From assembly GCA_030426845.1 (NCBI GenBank), contig JAUHXR010000042.1, positions 1 through 41,614 of the forward strand: 41,614 nucleotides of DNA, given 5' to 3'. Position numbers and translations under genes: made by a program. Shown here one piece after another: positions 24,813 through 33,149 of this stretch. Every line of letters begins with the position of its first letter. Position 1 is the stretch's first letter. The DNA comes from Polyangia bacterium (GTDB taxonomy: Bacteria; Myxococcota_A; Polyangia; Polyangiales; Sandaracinaceae). A model generated the notes under the pieces. That model saw only the letters and a list, made by a program, of their open reading frames with translations, was not told the DNA's origin and did no database searches.

Positions 24813-24981
24813 GCCCGAGCTCGACGTCGCCGCAGCTCCGAGAGGAACCGCGAGAGCGCGCGCCCGGTGCCGAGCCGATCGGCCACGTCGTGGTTTAGCG
24901 TGAACACCGCCGGGTCGGACCAGACTGGGCCGCGCGCGCGCTCCAGCCCGCTCGCATCGGCGCGACCCGAGGGCGTCCCGC
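24813..24981. other. Short intergenic region, possible gene remnant on the minus strand
   Basis: No complete gene. On the minus strand from about 24905 to 24815 a frame reads VFTLNHDVADRLGTGRALS with G/C-rich third positions like real genes here, but it has no upstream domain or ribosome site and overlaps the end of the STAND gene. It may be a decayed 3' gene end. Confidence 0.25.
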
Positions 24982-26130
24982 TCAGAGCGGGATCGGCGCG
25001 TCCGGGAGGTAGGCCGCGCGGAGGCGCACCCCGCGGTCGAACAGCAGCTCCCGGCGCGGCGGGACGAAGCCCGGCGCGCGCTCGGCCCGGGCCGGCGGCA
25101 GGCCCTCGAGGTCGCCGAACGTCGCCTCGCGCGCGAAGACGCCCACGAGCTCGGGGGCGTGCACCAGCGACCGGCGGTGGTCGATCGCGAGCGCGAGCGT
25201 GTAGGTGCCCGGGCGGTCGTAGGCGTCGCGATCGAGGCCCTCGAGGGTCGCGCCGCGCCAGAGCGGCAGCAGCCCCGGGCCCACCCGGCCTCGCTCGGGC
25301 ACCGCGCGCAACGAGGCACCGATCGCCGAGGCGAGGTGCTCCGCGAGCGGCCGATGCGCCTCGTCGAGCACGTGCACCGCCTGGACCCCCACCGCGCGCG
25401 CGACCCACGCCGCCTCGGCGAGCACCCGAGCGAGGCGCGGGCCCTCGAGCGCGACCTCGGCGTAGCGGCCGGCGATCGGGCCGCCGTCGTCCAGCAGGAC
25501 CGCGCCGTGCTCGACGAAGTAGAACCCGCGCGCGTCGGCCGGGGGGAACTCGCGGGCGCGCTCCAGCGCGGAAGCGAGCTTGCGCCTGAGCTCGACCGCC
25601 CCGTGGAGCTCGCGGAGCGCGCCGGTCGCCGCGTCGAGGTCGCCGGTCAGCATGGAGGCCCAGCCGAACTCGAAGAGCGCCCCCGGGTCGTCGGCGAGGC
25701 AGGGGTGGAGCGCGAGGGTGGCGAGGACCTTGTCGGGCCGGCCGGCCCGGGCGTGGGCCAGCGCGAGCTCCGAGCGCACCACCGCGTCGAAGGGGACGAA
25801 GCGGAGCGCGCGCTCGAGGAGCACCGCGGCGAGCTCGGGCTGCTCCTCGCTGAGCAGCTCGCTGCCGAGCTCGAAGAGACGCTGCGGATCGTGAGGCGCG
25901 TCGGCCGCCCGGTCGAAGAGCTCCGCGGTCTGCGGCTCGCCGCCGACCCGCAGCACGTGCGCGGCGAGGTGGAGGAGGCCGCCGGCCTCCGGGTCGGAGC
26001 GGAGCGCGGCCGCCGTCTGACGCCAGGCCACGTCCGGGCCTTCGGCGTCGAGCACCGCGCGGATGGCGCCCTCCACCTGACGCCGCTGGGCGCGGCGCCG
26101 CCGCCCGAAGATCGCGCTGAGCCAGCCCAC
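24982..26130 (-). CDS. TPR-like helical protein of unknown function
   Basis: The protein has 382 residues. It begins with a short basic segment (FGRRRRAQRRQ) and no signal peptide. Residues ~20–200 are Ala/Leu-rich helical pairs of TPR type (FELGSELLSEEQPELAAVLLERAL; quoted piece LLSEEQPELAAVLLERAL). Residues ~200–382 form an alpha/beta region with strands such as 'GFYFVEHGAVLLDD' and 'YTLALAIDHRRSLVH' that I do not recognise. The GTG start has GGGGG upstream. It follows hemG by 46 nt on the same strand, so it may be part of the CapA–hemE–hemG unit, but a role in haem synthesis is not shown. Confidence 0.72.
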   Translation of the reverse strand: MGWLSAIFGRRRRAQRRQVEGAIRAVLDAEGPDVAWRQTAAALRSDPEAGGLLHLAAHVLRVGGEPQTAELFDRAADAPHDPQRLFELGSELLSEEQPELAAVLLERALRFVPFDAVVRSELALAHARAGRPDKVLATLALHPCLADDPGALFEFGWASMLTGDLDAATGALRELHGAVELRRKLASALERAREFPPADARGFYFVEHGAVLLDDGGPIAGRYAEVALEGPRLARVLAEAAWVARAVGVQAVHVLDEAHRPLAEHLASAIGASLRAVPERGRVGPGLLPLWRGATLEGLDRDAYDRPGTYTLALAIDHRRSLVHAPELVGVFAREATFGDLEGLPPARAERAPGFVPPRRELLFDRGVRLRAAYLPDAPIPL

Positions 26131-26176
26131 GTGACGTGCCCCCTATCTCAGACCCTTCCGCCGGCGGGCGTCGCGG

Positions 26177-27553
26177 TCAAGCGCCGAGGGCGCGGTCGGC
26201 GACCGACTCGGCGTAGGCGATCGTGTCGGGGATGCCGACTCCGCGATAGGCGTTCCCCGCGAGGTAGAGCCCGGGGTGTCGGTCGGCCCGCGCCATGAGC
26301 GCGTCGACCCGCTCGACGTGACCGAGCTGGTACTGCGGCATCGCGCGCACGTAGCGTCCGACCGAGCTGAAGCGCGGCTCCGCCGTGACCCCGAGGAGCC
26401 GGCCGATCTCGCGGCGCGCGAGCGCGGTGAGGGTCTCGTCGTCCAGCTCGGCCGCGTCCTCCGCGTGCGCGCCGCCGATGAAGACGCGGATGAGCGCCTG
26501 GCCCCTGGGCGCGCGGCCCGGCCACTTCACGCTCGCGAAGGTGGCCGCGAGGATCGAGCGACGCTCGACCGCTGGCACCACCAGCCCGAACGCGTCGAGC
26601 GGGTGCGGGATCTGCGCCTCGGGCCACGCGAAGGTGACGGTCGCGGCCGAGCCGTAGGGGATGCCCTCGAGGCCCTGGGCGAGGCGGTCGTCGATCGGCC
26701 GAAGCAGCTCGGCCGCGCGCCACGCCGGGATCGCCACGATCACCCGGTCGGCGGCCTCGCCGTCCACCCGCCAGCCGCCCTCCACGCGCTCCAGGTGGCG
26801 CACCGGCGCCTCGGTGCGGACGCGGCCCCCGAGCCGCCCCGCGAGCGCGTCGATCAGCACCTGCATCCCACGGTCGAACGCGACGAAGAGCCCGTAGCGC
26901 GCCCCGCTCGCCGCCTGCTCGCTCGCCTTGTTCTGGGCCGCGAGCATGCCGCGGATCACCGAGCCGTAGCGGCGCTCCATCTCCACGAAGCGCGGCATCG
27001 TCGCCTCGAGGCTGAGGCGATCGGGGTCGCCGCCGTAGATCCCGCCGATCAGCGGCTGGGCGAGCCGGTCGAGGACCTCGTCGCCGAACCGACGCGAGAC
27101 GAACTGGGCCATGCTCTCCTCGGCCCCAGCGCGCCGCGGGACGAAGGGCTCCATCGCCGCGCGCAGCTTGCCGCGCCAGCTCATGACCTCGGTGCTCACC
27201 CACGGCGCCCACCGCGTCGGCGCCATCAGGCTGAAGCCCTCGGGCACGTGCACCATGCGCCCCTGGTGCACCACGTAGGCCCCGCGGTGCGCGTCGCGGG
27301 TGCTCACGATCCGGTCCGCGATCCCGAGCCGCGTCGCGAGCTCGACCGCGGCGGTCTTGGTGCTGAGGATCGAGTCGGGGCCCGTCTCGACCACGAACCC
27401 GTCGTGCTCGACCGTGCCGAGGATCCCGCCGACCCGCGGCGAGGCCTCGCGCACCGTCACGTCGAGCTCCGGCCGGCGCTCGAGGAGCCGGTGCGCGACG
27501 GTGAGGCCGGCGAGCCCGCCGCCTACCACCACGACCCGCTCGGCGCCGCTCAT
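26177..27553 (-). CDS. hemY: Protoporphyrinogen oxidase (HemY type)
   Basis: The protein has 458 residues. It oxidises protoporphyrinogen IX (or coproporphyrinogen III in the coproporphyrin branch) using FAD. The Rossmann FAD motif VVVVGGGLAGLTVAHRL is at residues 7–23, followed by VREASPRVGG, GFVVETGPDSIL typical of the oxygen-dependent oxidase, FVSRRFGDEVLDRLAQPLIG (in part) and the C-terminal GNAYRGVGIPDTI that closes the FAD site. Its ATG overlaps the hemE stop (ATGA), so the two are translationally coupled. The enzyme is sometimes labelled HemG; it is not the flavodoxin-like E. coli HemG. Confidence 0.94.
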   Translation of the reverse strand: MSGAERVVVVGGGLAGLTVAHRLLERRPELDVTVREASPRVGGILGTVEHDGFVVETGPDSILSTKTAAVELATRLGIADRIVSTRDAHRGAYVVHQGRMVHVPEGFSLMAPTRWAPWVSTEVMSWRGKLRAAMEPFVPRRAGAEESMAQFVSRRFGDEVLDRLAQPLIGGIYGGDPDRLSLEATMPRFVEMERRYGSVIRGMLAAQNKASEQAASGARYGLFVAFDRGMQVLIDALAGRLGGRVRTEAPVRHLERVEGGWRVDGEAADRVIVAIPAWRAAELLRPIDDRLAQGLEGIPYGSAATVTFAWPEAQIPHPLDAFGLVVPAVERRSILAATFASVKWPGRAPRGQALIRVFIGGAHAEDAAELDDETLTALARREIGRLLGVTAEPRFSSVGRYVRAMPQYQLGHVERVDALMARADRHPGLYLAGNAYRGVGIPDTIAYAESVADRALGA

Positions 27554-28596
27554 CGCGCGCTCTGCTCGTGCACGTAGTCGACGAGCGCCTTGGCCTGCTC
27601 GACCGTCGACCAGCGCAGGATGCCGTGGCCGAGGTTGAAGATGTGGCCGTCGCGACCGCCCGCCTGGTCGAGCACCGCCTGGGCGTGGGCGAACATGTTC
27701 TCGCGCGAGCCGAGGATCGCGGTCGGGTCCATGTTGCCCTGGATGCCGCGGTCGTGGCCGACGAGGTCCCACGCCTTGTCGAGGCGGATGCGCCAGTCGA
27801 CGCTGATGACGTCGCCGCCGGCCTCGCGCATCGCCGGGTAGAGCTCGGGGTTGCCCTGGCCGAAATGGATCGTCGGCACGCGGCCGCCGATCGCCTCGAA
27901 GATACCCTTCACGTGGGGGAACACGTAGCGGCGGTAGTCGGCGACCGAGAGCGCACCCACCCAGCTGTCGAAGAGCTGGACCGCCTGCGCGCCGGCGTCG
28001 ATCTGCGCGTTGAGGTAGCCCGCGATCGCGCGGCTCATCTTCTCCATGAGCGCGTTCCACGCGCCCTCGTCGCTGTACATCAGCGTCTTGCAGTGCCGGT
28101 AGTCGCGCGAGCCCTGGCCCTCGATCGCGTAGGACGCGAGGGTGAACGGCGAGGCGGCGAAGCCGATGAGCGCGACGCGACCGTCCAGCTCGCGGCGGAT
28201 GCGGCGGACCGCCTCCATCACGTAGTGGAGGTCCGCCGCGGCGTCGATCTCGTCGGCGACCCGATCGATCGCGGCCGCGTCGCGGACCGGCGCGTCGATG
28301 CGCGGCCCCTCGCCCGCCTCGAAGCGGAAGCCGATCCCGAGCGGCTCGAGGATCAGCAGGATGTCCGCGAACAGGATCGCGGCGTCGACCCCGAGCTGGT
28401 CGACCGCGTCGACCGTGACCTGGCACGCGAGCTCGGGCGTCTTGCAGAGCCCGACGAAGTCCACCTTCGACCGGATGGCCTGGTAGCTCGCCTGGTAGCG
28501 GCCCGCCTGGCGCATCAGCCAGATCGGCGTGTGCGGGACCGGCTCCCGCCGGCACGCCTTGAGGAACACGAGGTCATCCGACGGTTCAGCCGACAT
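27550..28596 (-). CDS. hemE: Uroporphyrinogen decarboxylase
   Basis: The protein has 348 residues, the usual length. It removes four carboxyl groups from uroporphyrinogen III to give coproporphyrinogen III. Signature elements are TPIWLMRQAGRYQ (with the substrate-binding Arg), AILFADILLILEPLG carrying the catalytic Asp, GFAASPFTLASY and IHFGQGNPELYPAM (family: G-x-G/T-x-x-L). The ATG at 28596 matches the family N-terminus. It lies 16 nt after the CapA-like gene and overlaps the next gene. Confidence 0.96.
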   Translation of the reverse strand: MSAEPSDDLVFLKACRREPVPHTPIWLMRQAGRYQASYQAIRSKVDFVGLCKTPELACQVTVDAVDQLGVDAAILFADILLILEPLGIGFRFEAGEGPRIDAPVRDAAAIDRVADEIDAAADLHYVMEAVRRIRRELDGRVALIGFAASPFTLASYAIEGQGSRDYRHCKTLMYSDEGAWNALMEKMSRAIAGYLNAQIDAGAQAVQLFDSWVGALSVADYRRYVFPHVKGIFEAIGGRVPTIHFGQGNPELYPAMREAGGDVISVDWRIRLDKAWDLVGHDRGIQGNMDPTAILGSRENMFAHAQAVLDQAGGRDGHIFNLGHGILRWSTVEQAKALVDYVHEQSAR

Positions 28597-28612
28597 GGGC
28601 CGGAGCGTCGGT

Positions 28613-29809
28613 TCAAGGCGCCGCGGCGTCAAGCAGACGCACCGCGTCGCCGAGGACCTGCCCGATCGCGCGCCGCCTCTCCGAGACGAGCTCCTCGTCG
28701 CTCACGCCCCACAGCGGCAGGACGCGGATGTCCGGCTGCTCCGCGCGCCTGCGCTCCTCGTCCCAGTAGTTGTTGTGCGTCCAGAGGGGGATCGCCTCGA
28801 CCGATCGCACCACGACGCGCGCGCCGACCTCGACCGCGACCCGCAGCCAGACCCCGTCGCGGGTCGCCGGCTCGCGGAGCGGCACCTCGACGCCGCGATC
28901 GCGCCGGCCGCGGCGGAAGTGGTAGCCCTGGTTCGAGATGAGGTTGCCGAGGCTGTAGACCACGACCGCCTCGCCGCGCGGGCTCGGCACGCGCTCGACC
29001 CGCTGCAGCACGTGGGGCCCGTGCCCGAGCACGACGTCGGCGCCGTGGCGCACGAGGAACGCGGCCCGGCTGCGCTGCTCGCTGCGGTCGTCATGTCGGT
29101 AGCCGAGGCCCCAGTGCATCGAGGCGACCACCACGTCGGCCTGCTCCCGCGCGCGCTCGAGGGCGCGCCGCGCGGCCGCCTCGTCCCACATCGCGATGCG
29201 GACGTCCGGCCGCCGCGTCCCCGGGTGACCCTGGAGGATCACGGTGAAGGCCACGAACGCGACCCGCACGCCGTCTTGCTCCACGACCACCGGCCCCGCG
29301 GCGTCGGCCTGCTCGGGCGCGGCGCCGACCGGCGCGATGCCCGCGTCGCGGAGGCTCGCGAGGGTGCTCACCATCCCGGTGTGGCGCTGATCCCAGGCGT
29401 GGTTGTTGGCCACGCTCACCACGTCGAGGCCGGCCCGCGCGAGGGCCGCCGCCGCCGCGGGGGGCGCGCCGAGCCTCGGCGGATCGCCGCGCGAGGGCTC
29501 CTCGTCGACGCTCAGCGGGGTCTCGAGGTTGGCGAAGGCCACCTCATCGGGGCCGATGATCCGCCCGAGGTGCGCGAAGAGGTGATCGAAGCCGTGCGCC
29601 TCGGCCGCCTCGACCACCCGGGTGTGGAACAGGATGTCTCCGCTCGCGCCGATGCGGACGACCCGGGGGTCCGGGTCCTGCGCGAGCGAGCCCGCGCTCG
29701 GGAGCGCCAGGGCGAGCAGACCGCACAGGGCTGCGGCGAGGGCGAGGAGTCGACCTCCCCTCGGGCTCCGGCTCGTCGAGCCCGACCGTCCAGACCGCGG
29801 GCGGCGCAT
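28613..29809 (-). CDS. CapA-family (PGA_cap) metallophosphatase-like protein
   Basis: The protein has 398 residues. Residues 1–44 are an Arg-rich n-region and a Leu/Ala core ending near Ser-Leu-Ala-Gln, a probable signal peptide. The mature part shows the PF09587 motifs in order: GASGDILFH (54–62), FANLETPLS, VSVANNHAWDQR, MHWGLGY, and VLGHGPHVLQ, with YSLGNLISNQ near the end. These match calcineurin-like metal ligands. CapA relatives are linked to poly-gamma-glutamate, but most family members are not characterised. The ATG at 29809 is chosen over a TTG at 29818 because the latter lies against the predicted -10 box. hemE follows closely. Confidence 0.86.
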   Translation of the reverse strand: MRRPRSGRSGSTSRSPRGGRLLALAAALCGLLALALPSAGSLAQDPDPRVVRIGASGDILFHTRVVEAAEAHGFDHLFAHLGRIIGPDEVAFANLETPLSVDEEPSRGDPPRLGAPPAAAAALARAGLDVVSVANNHAWDQRHTGMVSTLASLRDAGIAPVGAAPEQADAAGPVVVEQDGVRVAFVAFTVILQGHPGTRRPDVRIAMWDEAAARRALERAREQADVVVASMHWGLGYRHDDRSEQRSRAAFLVRHGADVVLGHGPHVLQRVERVPSPRGEAVVVYSLGNLISNQGYHFRRGRRDRGVEVPLREPATRDGVWLRVAVEVGARVVVRSVEAIPLWTHNNYWDEERRRAEQPDIRVLPLWGVSDEELVSERRRAIGQVLGDAVRLLDAAAP

Positions 29810-29817
29810 GTTGCACA

Positions 29818-29846
29818 AACGTGTGGGGTTCCGGGGCCGGAGTCAA
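29818..29846 (-). promoter_or_regulatory. Promoter of the CapA–hemE–hemY unit
   Basis: On the minus strand TTGACT (29846–29841), 17 nt, CACGTT (29823–29818), then 8 nt to the ATG at 29809. The transcript would have almost no leader. It is probably the main promoter for the haem genes downstream. Confidence 0.5.
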
Positions 29847-29871
29847 AAACGCCGAGACCGAGCCGCCGACG

Positions 29872-30501
29872 TCAGGCGCGCTCGTCGGGCGCGCGATCGG
29901 CCGCGGCCGACCCCGCGAGCGCGGCCTCTACCTCGGCCTCTGCCTCCGCCGCGAGCCCAGCCTCGTCCTCGAGCGGACCGTCCTCCGCGTCCTCGGGGTC
30001 GGGCGCGACCCGCACCCGCGGCGCGCAGCCGATCGCGAGGACGAGCGCCTCGGGATCCTCGCTCGACACGATCACGCCCTGGGCCTCGCCGCCCTCGTCG
30101 AAGTGGATCGCGACCACCGGCGTGCCGATCGGGAGGATCGAGAGGTCGTAGCGGGCTCGGTACGCGGCGCGGCGGACCCCGACCTCTACCGAGCGCACCG
30201 CGTCGCGCGGGATCTCCCGGAACCGGATCCCCGCTTGGAGGTGGATCGCCCGGTCCGTGACCACCGTGCGCGCGGCCGTGCCGGCCACCCCGAGCGCCGC
30301 GAGCAGCCCGCCCAGGATCAGCCCCGCGCCGGCCACGAGGCTGCCCGCAAGCGCGTCGCCGAGCGCGAGGCCCTGGCCGATCCCGCCGAGCGCGAGGGCG
30401 GCGCCGATCGCGACCACCGCGAGGCCCGGGCCCTTCGCGACGACCTTCTCGCGGAAGCGCACCGGGGCGCCGTCGTGCATCTCGCGCTCGAGCTCGTCCA
30501 C
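29872..30501 (-). CDS. Two-TM membrane protein, PH-like, with an acidic tail
   Basis: The protein has 209 residues from a GTG. Two hydrophobic hairpin segments (~24–45 and ~50–77, Gly/Ala/Leu-rich) are followed by a beta-rich domain (AIHLQAGIRFREIPRDAVRS, then VVAIHFDEGGEA) and a helix-like stretch. The last ~45 residues are Ala/Glu/Asp-rich and probably disordered. The layout resembles the protein at 9857–10381 and bacterial PH-domain membrane proteins. It lies 27 nt after folC on the same strand and is probably co-transcribed with accD–folC. No function is known. Confidence 0.68.
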   Translation of the reverse strand: MDELEREMHDGAPVRFREKVVAKGPGLAVVAIGAALALGGIGQGLALGDALAGSLVAGAGLILGGLLAALGVAGTAARTVVTDRAIHLQAGIRFREIPRDAVRSVEVGVRRAAYRARYDLSILPIGTPVVAIHFDEGGEAQGVIVSSEDPEALVLAIGCAPRVRVAPDPEDAEDGPLEDEAGLAAEAEAEVEAALAGSAAADRAPDERA

Positions 30502-30528
30502 CGCGGTCTCCAGCCTACCTCGGGTCCG

Positions 30529-31719
30529 CTACATCGCGATGGGGGGATCGCCCGCGATCCCGAGCAGCGCGGCCCGCGCCTCGGCGACGACGAAGAGCGA
30601 GCCAGCGACCACCACCGGCGCGTCGAAGCTCCGCGCATAGGCGAGCGCGTCCGCCACGTCGGCGAGGACGCGATCACCGGGCGCGGCCAGCTCCTCCGGC
30701 GGCATCGCCCGATCCAGCTTCGCTCGCGTGAGCACCACGCGCGCCGCCACCGGGCGCAGCGCCGCGAGCATCGCCGCGTGGTCCTTGCCGCGGTTGATCC
30801 CGATCACGAGCGAGACCTTCGGGCCTCCCGCGAGGTGAGCGGCCAGCGCGGCGGCGCCGTCCGGGTTGTGGGCGCCGTCCAGGAGCACCCCGTCGATCGT
30901 CTCGAGGCGCCCGGGCCAGGTCACGTCGAGCCCGCGCCCGATCGCGACGTCGTCCGCCCCAAGCGCGATCAGCGCGCCGGCCGCGACCGCCGCGTTCTGC
31001 CGCTGGTGCGCGCCGGCCAGGCGGGGCGGCGGGCCGTCGTAGGCGCGGTCGTCGAGCCGCACGCCGAACGGCTCGACGAGCCGAGGCCGGAGCAGCCGCG
31101 CGCCGACCCGCCGCGCGACGCGGACGATCGCCGCCTCCGCCTCGGGGGCCTGGGGCGCGAGCACGCAGGGGACGCCGGGCTTGAGGACGCCCGCCTTCTC
31201 CGCCGCGATCGCGCCGAGGTCCTCGCCGAGGATCGCGGTGTGATCGAGCCCGACCCGGGTGATCGCGGTGACCGCCGGCCGCGCGATCACGTTGGTGCTG
31301 TCGAGCCGCCCGCCGAGCCCGACCTCGAGGGTGACGCGTCGCACGCCGGCCCGCCGGAAGAGCGCAAAGGCGAGGAGCGTGACGGTCTCGAAGAACGTCA
31401 GCGGCACGCCCGCGATCGATCCCCGGATCGCGGCCCAGGTGTCGGCGACGTCGTCCTCGCGGACCGGCTCGCCGTCGATCTGGAAGCGCTCGGTCAGCGA
31501 GTGGAGGTGCGGCGACGTGAACAGCCCGCCGCCCCAGCCGGCCGCGATCATCCGGGCCACCGAGCCCTTGCCGTTGGTGCCCGCGACGTGCGCGACCTCG
31601 AGCCCGTCCTCCGGGTGATCGAGCGCGTCGAGCGCGCGGCGCATCCGCTCGAGGCCCGGCTGGATCCCGCGGGGCGCGAGCCCGTAGAGCTCCTCGAGCG
31701 TCCGCCGGTACGCGCTCAC
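30529..31719 (-). CDS. folC: Folylpolyglutamate synthase / dihydrofolate synthase
   Basis: The protein has 396 residues. It adds glutamate to folates and, in many bacteria, to dihydropteroate. The Mur-ligase ATP loop HVAGTNGKGSVARMI is at 44–58, followed by FTSPHLHSLTERFQIDG (folate-binding loop), FFETVTLLAFALF, LEVGLGGRLDSTNV and LDGAHNPDGAAAL near the C-terminal domain. It is slightly shorter than the ~420–430 norm. The GTG start overlaps the accD stop (GTGA), the accD–folC order found in many bacteria. Confidence 0.95.
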   Translation of the reverse strand: MSAYRRTLEELYGLAPRGIQPGLERMRRALDALDHPEDGLEVAHVAGTNGKGSVARMIAAGWGGGLFTSPHLHSLTERFQIDGEPVREDDVADTWAAIRGSIAGVPLTFFETVTLLAFALFRRAGVRRVTLEVGLGGRLDSTNVIARPAVTAITRVGLDHTAILGEDLGAIAAEKAGVLKPGVPCVLAPQAPEAEAAIVRVARRVGARLLRPRLVEPFGVRLDDRAYDGPPPRLAGAHQRQNAAVAAGALIALGADDVAIGRGLDVTWPGRLETIDGVLLDGAHNPDGAAALAAHLAGGPKVSLVIGINRGKDHAAMLAALRPVAARVVLTRAKLDRAMPPEELAAPGDRVLADVADALAYARSFDAPVVVAGSLFVVAEARAALLGIAGDPPIAM

Positions 31720-32558
31720 CCGAGCAGGTGGCTGAGGATCCGCGAGATCGTCGGCCGCATCGCGCTGCGCTCGGCGATGATGTCGACCATCCCGTGCTCG
31801 AGCAGGAACTCCGAGCGCTGGAACCCGGCCGGGAGCTTCTGGCGGATCGTGTTCTCGATGACCCGCGGCCCGGCGAAGCCGATCAGGGCCTGGGGCTCGG
31901 CGATGTTGACGTCACCGAGGAGCGCGAAGCTCGCCGCGACGCCGCCCGTCGTCGGGTTCAGCAGCACGCTGATGAACGGCTGGTTGGCCTCCTCGCGCAG
32001 CCGCCGGAGCGCGGCGACCGTCTTGGCCATCTGCATCAGCGAGAGGATCCCCTCCTGCATGCGCGCGCCGCCGGAGGCGCTCAGGAGGATCACCGGCTGC
32101 TTCTTCTCGGTGCCGCGCTCGAACATCCGCGTGATCTTCTCGCCGACCACCGAGCCCATCGACCCGCCCATGAAGCGGAAGAGGAACGCGCCGAGCTGGA
32201 CGGGCCGGCCGGCCATCGTGCCCTCGCCGACCATCATCGCGTCCTCGAGCCCGGTCTTCTTGCGGCTCGCGACGAGGCGGTCCGGGTAGCGCTTCGAGTC
32301 GGTGAACTCGAGCGGGTCACGGCTGAGGATGCCCAGATCGCGCTCCTCGAAGCTGCCCGGGTCGAGCAGCAGCTCCGCCCAGGCCTCGCCGCTCAGCCGG
32401 TAGTGGTGGCCGCACTCGGGGCACACCTCGTGGTTGGCGGTGAAGTCCTCCGCGCGCAGGGTCACGCCACAGACGTCGCACTTGCGGAAGACCCCCCGGC
32501 CGAGGGTCTTCTTGTCCGCCGCGTCGACGTCCGCCTTGGTCTTCCCGAAGAGCGCCAC
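31716..32558 (-). CDS. accD: Acetyl-CoA carboxylase carboxyltransferase beta subunit
   Basis: The protein has 280 residues. It forms the carboxyltransferase with AccA and makes malonyl-CoA for fatty acids. A zinc ribbon (Cys27-x2-Cys30, Cys46-x2-Cys49) precedes the crotonase-fold core, which has FRFMGGSMGSVVGEKITR, LLSASGGARMQEG and NPTTGGVAASFA (oxyanion and CoA-binding Gly motifs). The GTG at 32558 is chosen because it fits family length and the region above contains a promoter and a TTA codon rare here. A frame extension to 32591 exists. There is no ribosome site, so the mRNA is probably leaderless. Confidence 0.95.
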   Translation of the reverse strand: MALFGKTKADVDAADKKTLGRGVFRKCDVCGVTLRAEDFTANHEVCPECGHHYRLSGEAWAELLLDPGSFEERDLGILSRDPLEFTDSKRYPDRLVASRKKTGLEDAMMVGEGTMAGRPVQLGAFLFRFMGGSMGSVVGEKITRMFERGTEKKQPVILLSASGGARMQEGILSLMQMAKTVAALRRLREEANQPFISVLLNPTTGGVAASFALLGDVNIAEPQALIGFAGPRVIENTIRQKLPAGFQRSEFLLEHGMVDIIAERSAMRPTISRILSHLLG

Positions 32559-32565
32559 CGCGCGA

Positions 32566-32593
32566 GTTAAAGCACGGCCGCCGCCGGGCACAA
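32566..32593 (-). promoter_or_regulatory. accD promoter
   Basis: On the minus strand TTGTGC (32593–32588), 16 nt, TTTAAC (32571–32566), then 7 nt to the GTG at 32558. It diverges from the thioesterase gene, whose TATCCT box (32600–32605) is 6 nt from this -35, so polymerases may compete. Confidence 0.5.
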
Positions 32594-32614
32594 GCCCGCT
32601 ATCCTCCGCCGTCG

Positions 32615-33079
32615 ATGTCGGTGAAGAGCCCGTTCCGTACGACCCAGCGCGTCTACTTCGACGATCTGGACGCCCTCAACATCCTCCACAACGTCCGCTT
32701 CCTGCTGTTCATGGAGCGCGCGCGGGGCGAGCTGCTCAACGCGCTCGGCTTCCGCTGGGCCGACGATCTCGAGGCGAACCCGGACAAGTACCACGTGGTC
32801 GCGGCCCACGACGTCCGCTACCTCGTGCCCGTCCGAGGCGAGGGTGACGTGCTCGTCGAGGTCACCCCGATCCACCTCGGCACTTCCAGCCTGGTCCTCG
32901 AGACGAAGGTGCGATCGCTCCACGGCGAGACGATCCACGCCGAGTGCCACACGCGGCTGGTCCGGCTCGATCCCGCCGACGACCGCCCCTGCGCGTGGAG
33001 CGAGCGCTTCCGCGCCGCGATGGGGCCACTGGTGAAGCCGGGGGCAAAGGCCCCACCGGCTAGCCCGCCTGCCACCTGA
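32615..33079 (+). CDS. Hotdog-fold acyl-CoA thioesterase (YbgC/4HBT-like)
   Basis: The protein has 154 residues, a single hotdog domain. The catalytic region is VYFDDLDALNILHNVRFL, with Asp17/Asp19 and His25-Asn26, near the family pattern D-x-D-x-x-G-h-h-x-H-x-x-Y. It is followed by AAHDVRYLVPVRGEGDVLVE and LGTSSLVLETKV. It probably hydrolyses short or aromatic acyl-CoA thioesters. The C-terminal ~20 residues are Pro/Ala-rich. There is no ribosome site; TATCCT lies 9 nt before the ATG. The divergent neighbour is accD, so a link to acyl-CoA balance is possible but only suggestive. Confidence 0.88.
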   Translation: MSVKSPFRTTQRVYFDDLDALNILHNVRFLLFMERARGELLNALGFRWADDLEANPDKYHVVAAHDVRYLVPVRGEGDVLVEVTPIHLGTSSLVLETKVRSLHGETIHAECHTRLVRLDPADDRPCAWSERFRAAMGPLVKPGAKAPPASPPAT

Positions 33080-33149
33080 CGGGGGAAATCACGCGGGCTT
33101 CTCCGTGGCATCGGCCTTGCTCGAGTCGCGAGTCGGAGGTCACCTCGGA

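Noticed and set aside
29810-29818. TTG start for the CapA-like protein
   Set aside because: It lies directly against the predicted -10 box; the ATG at 29809 starts the signal peptide.
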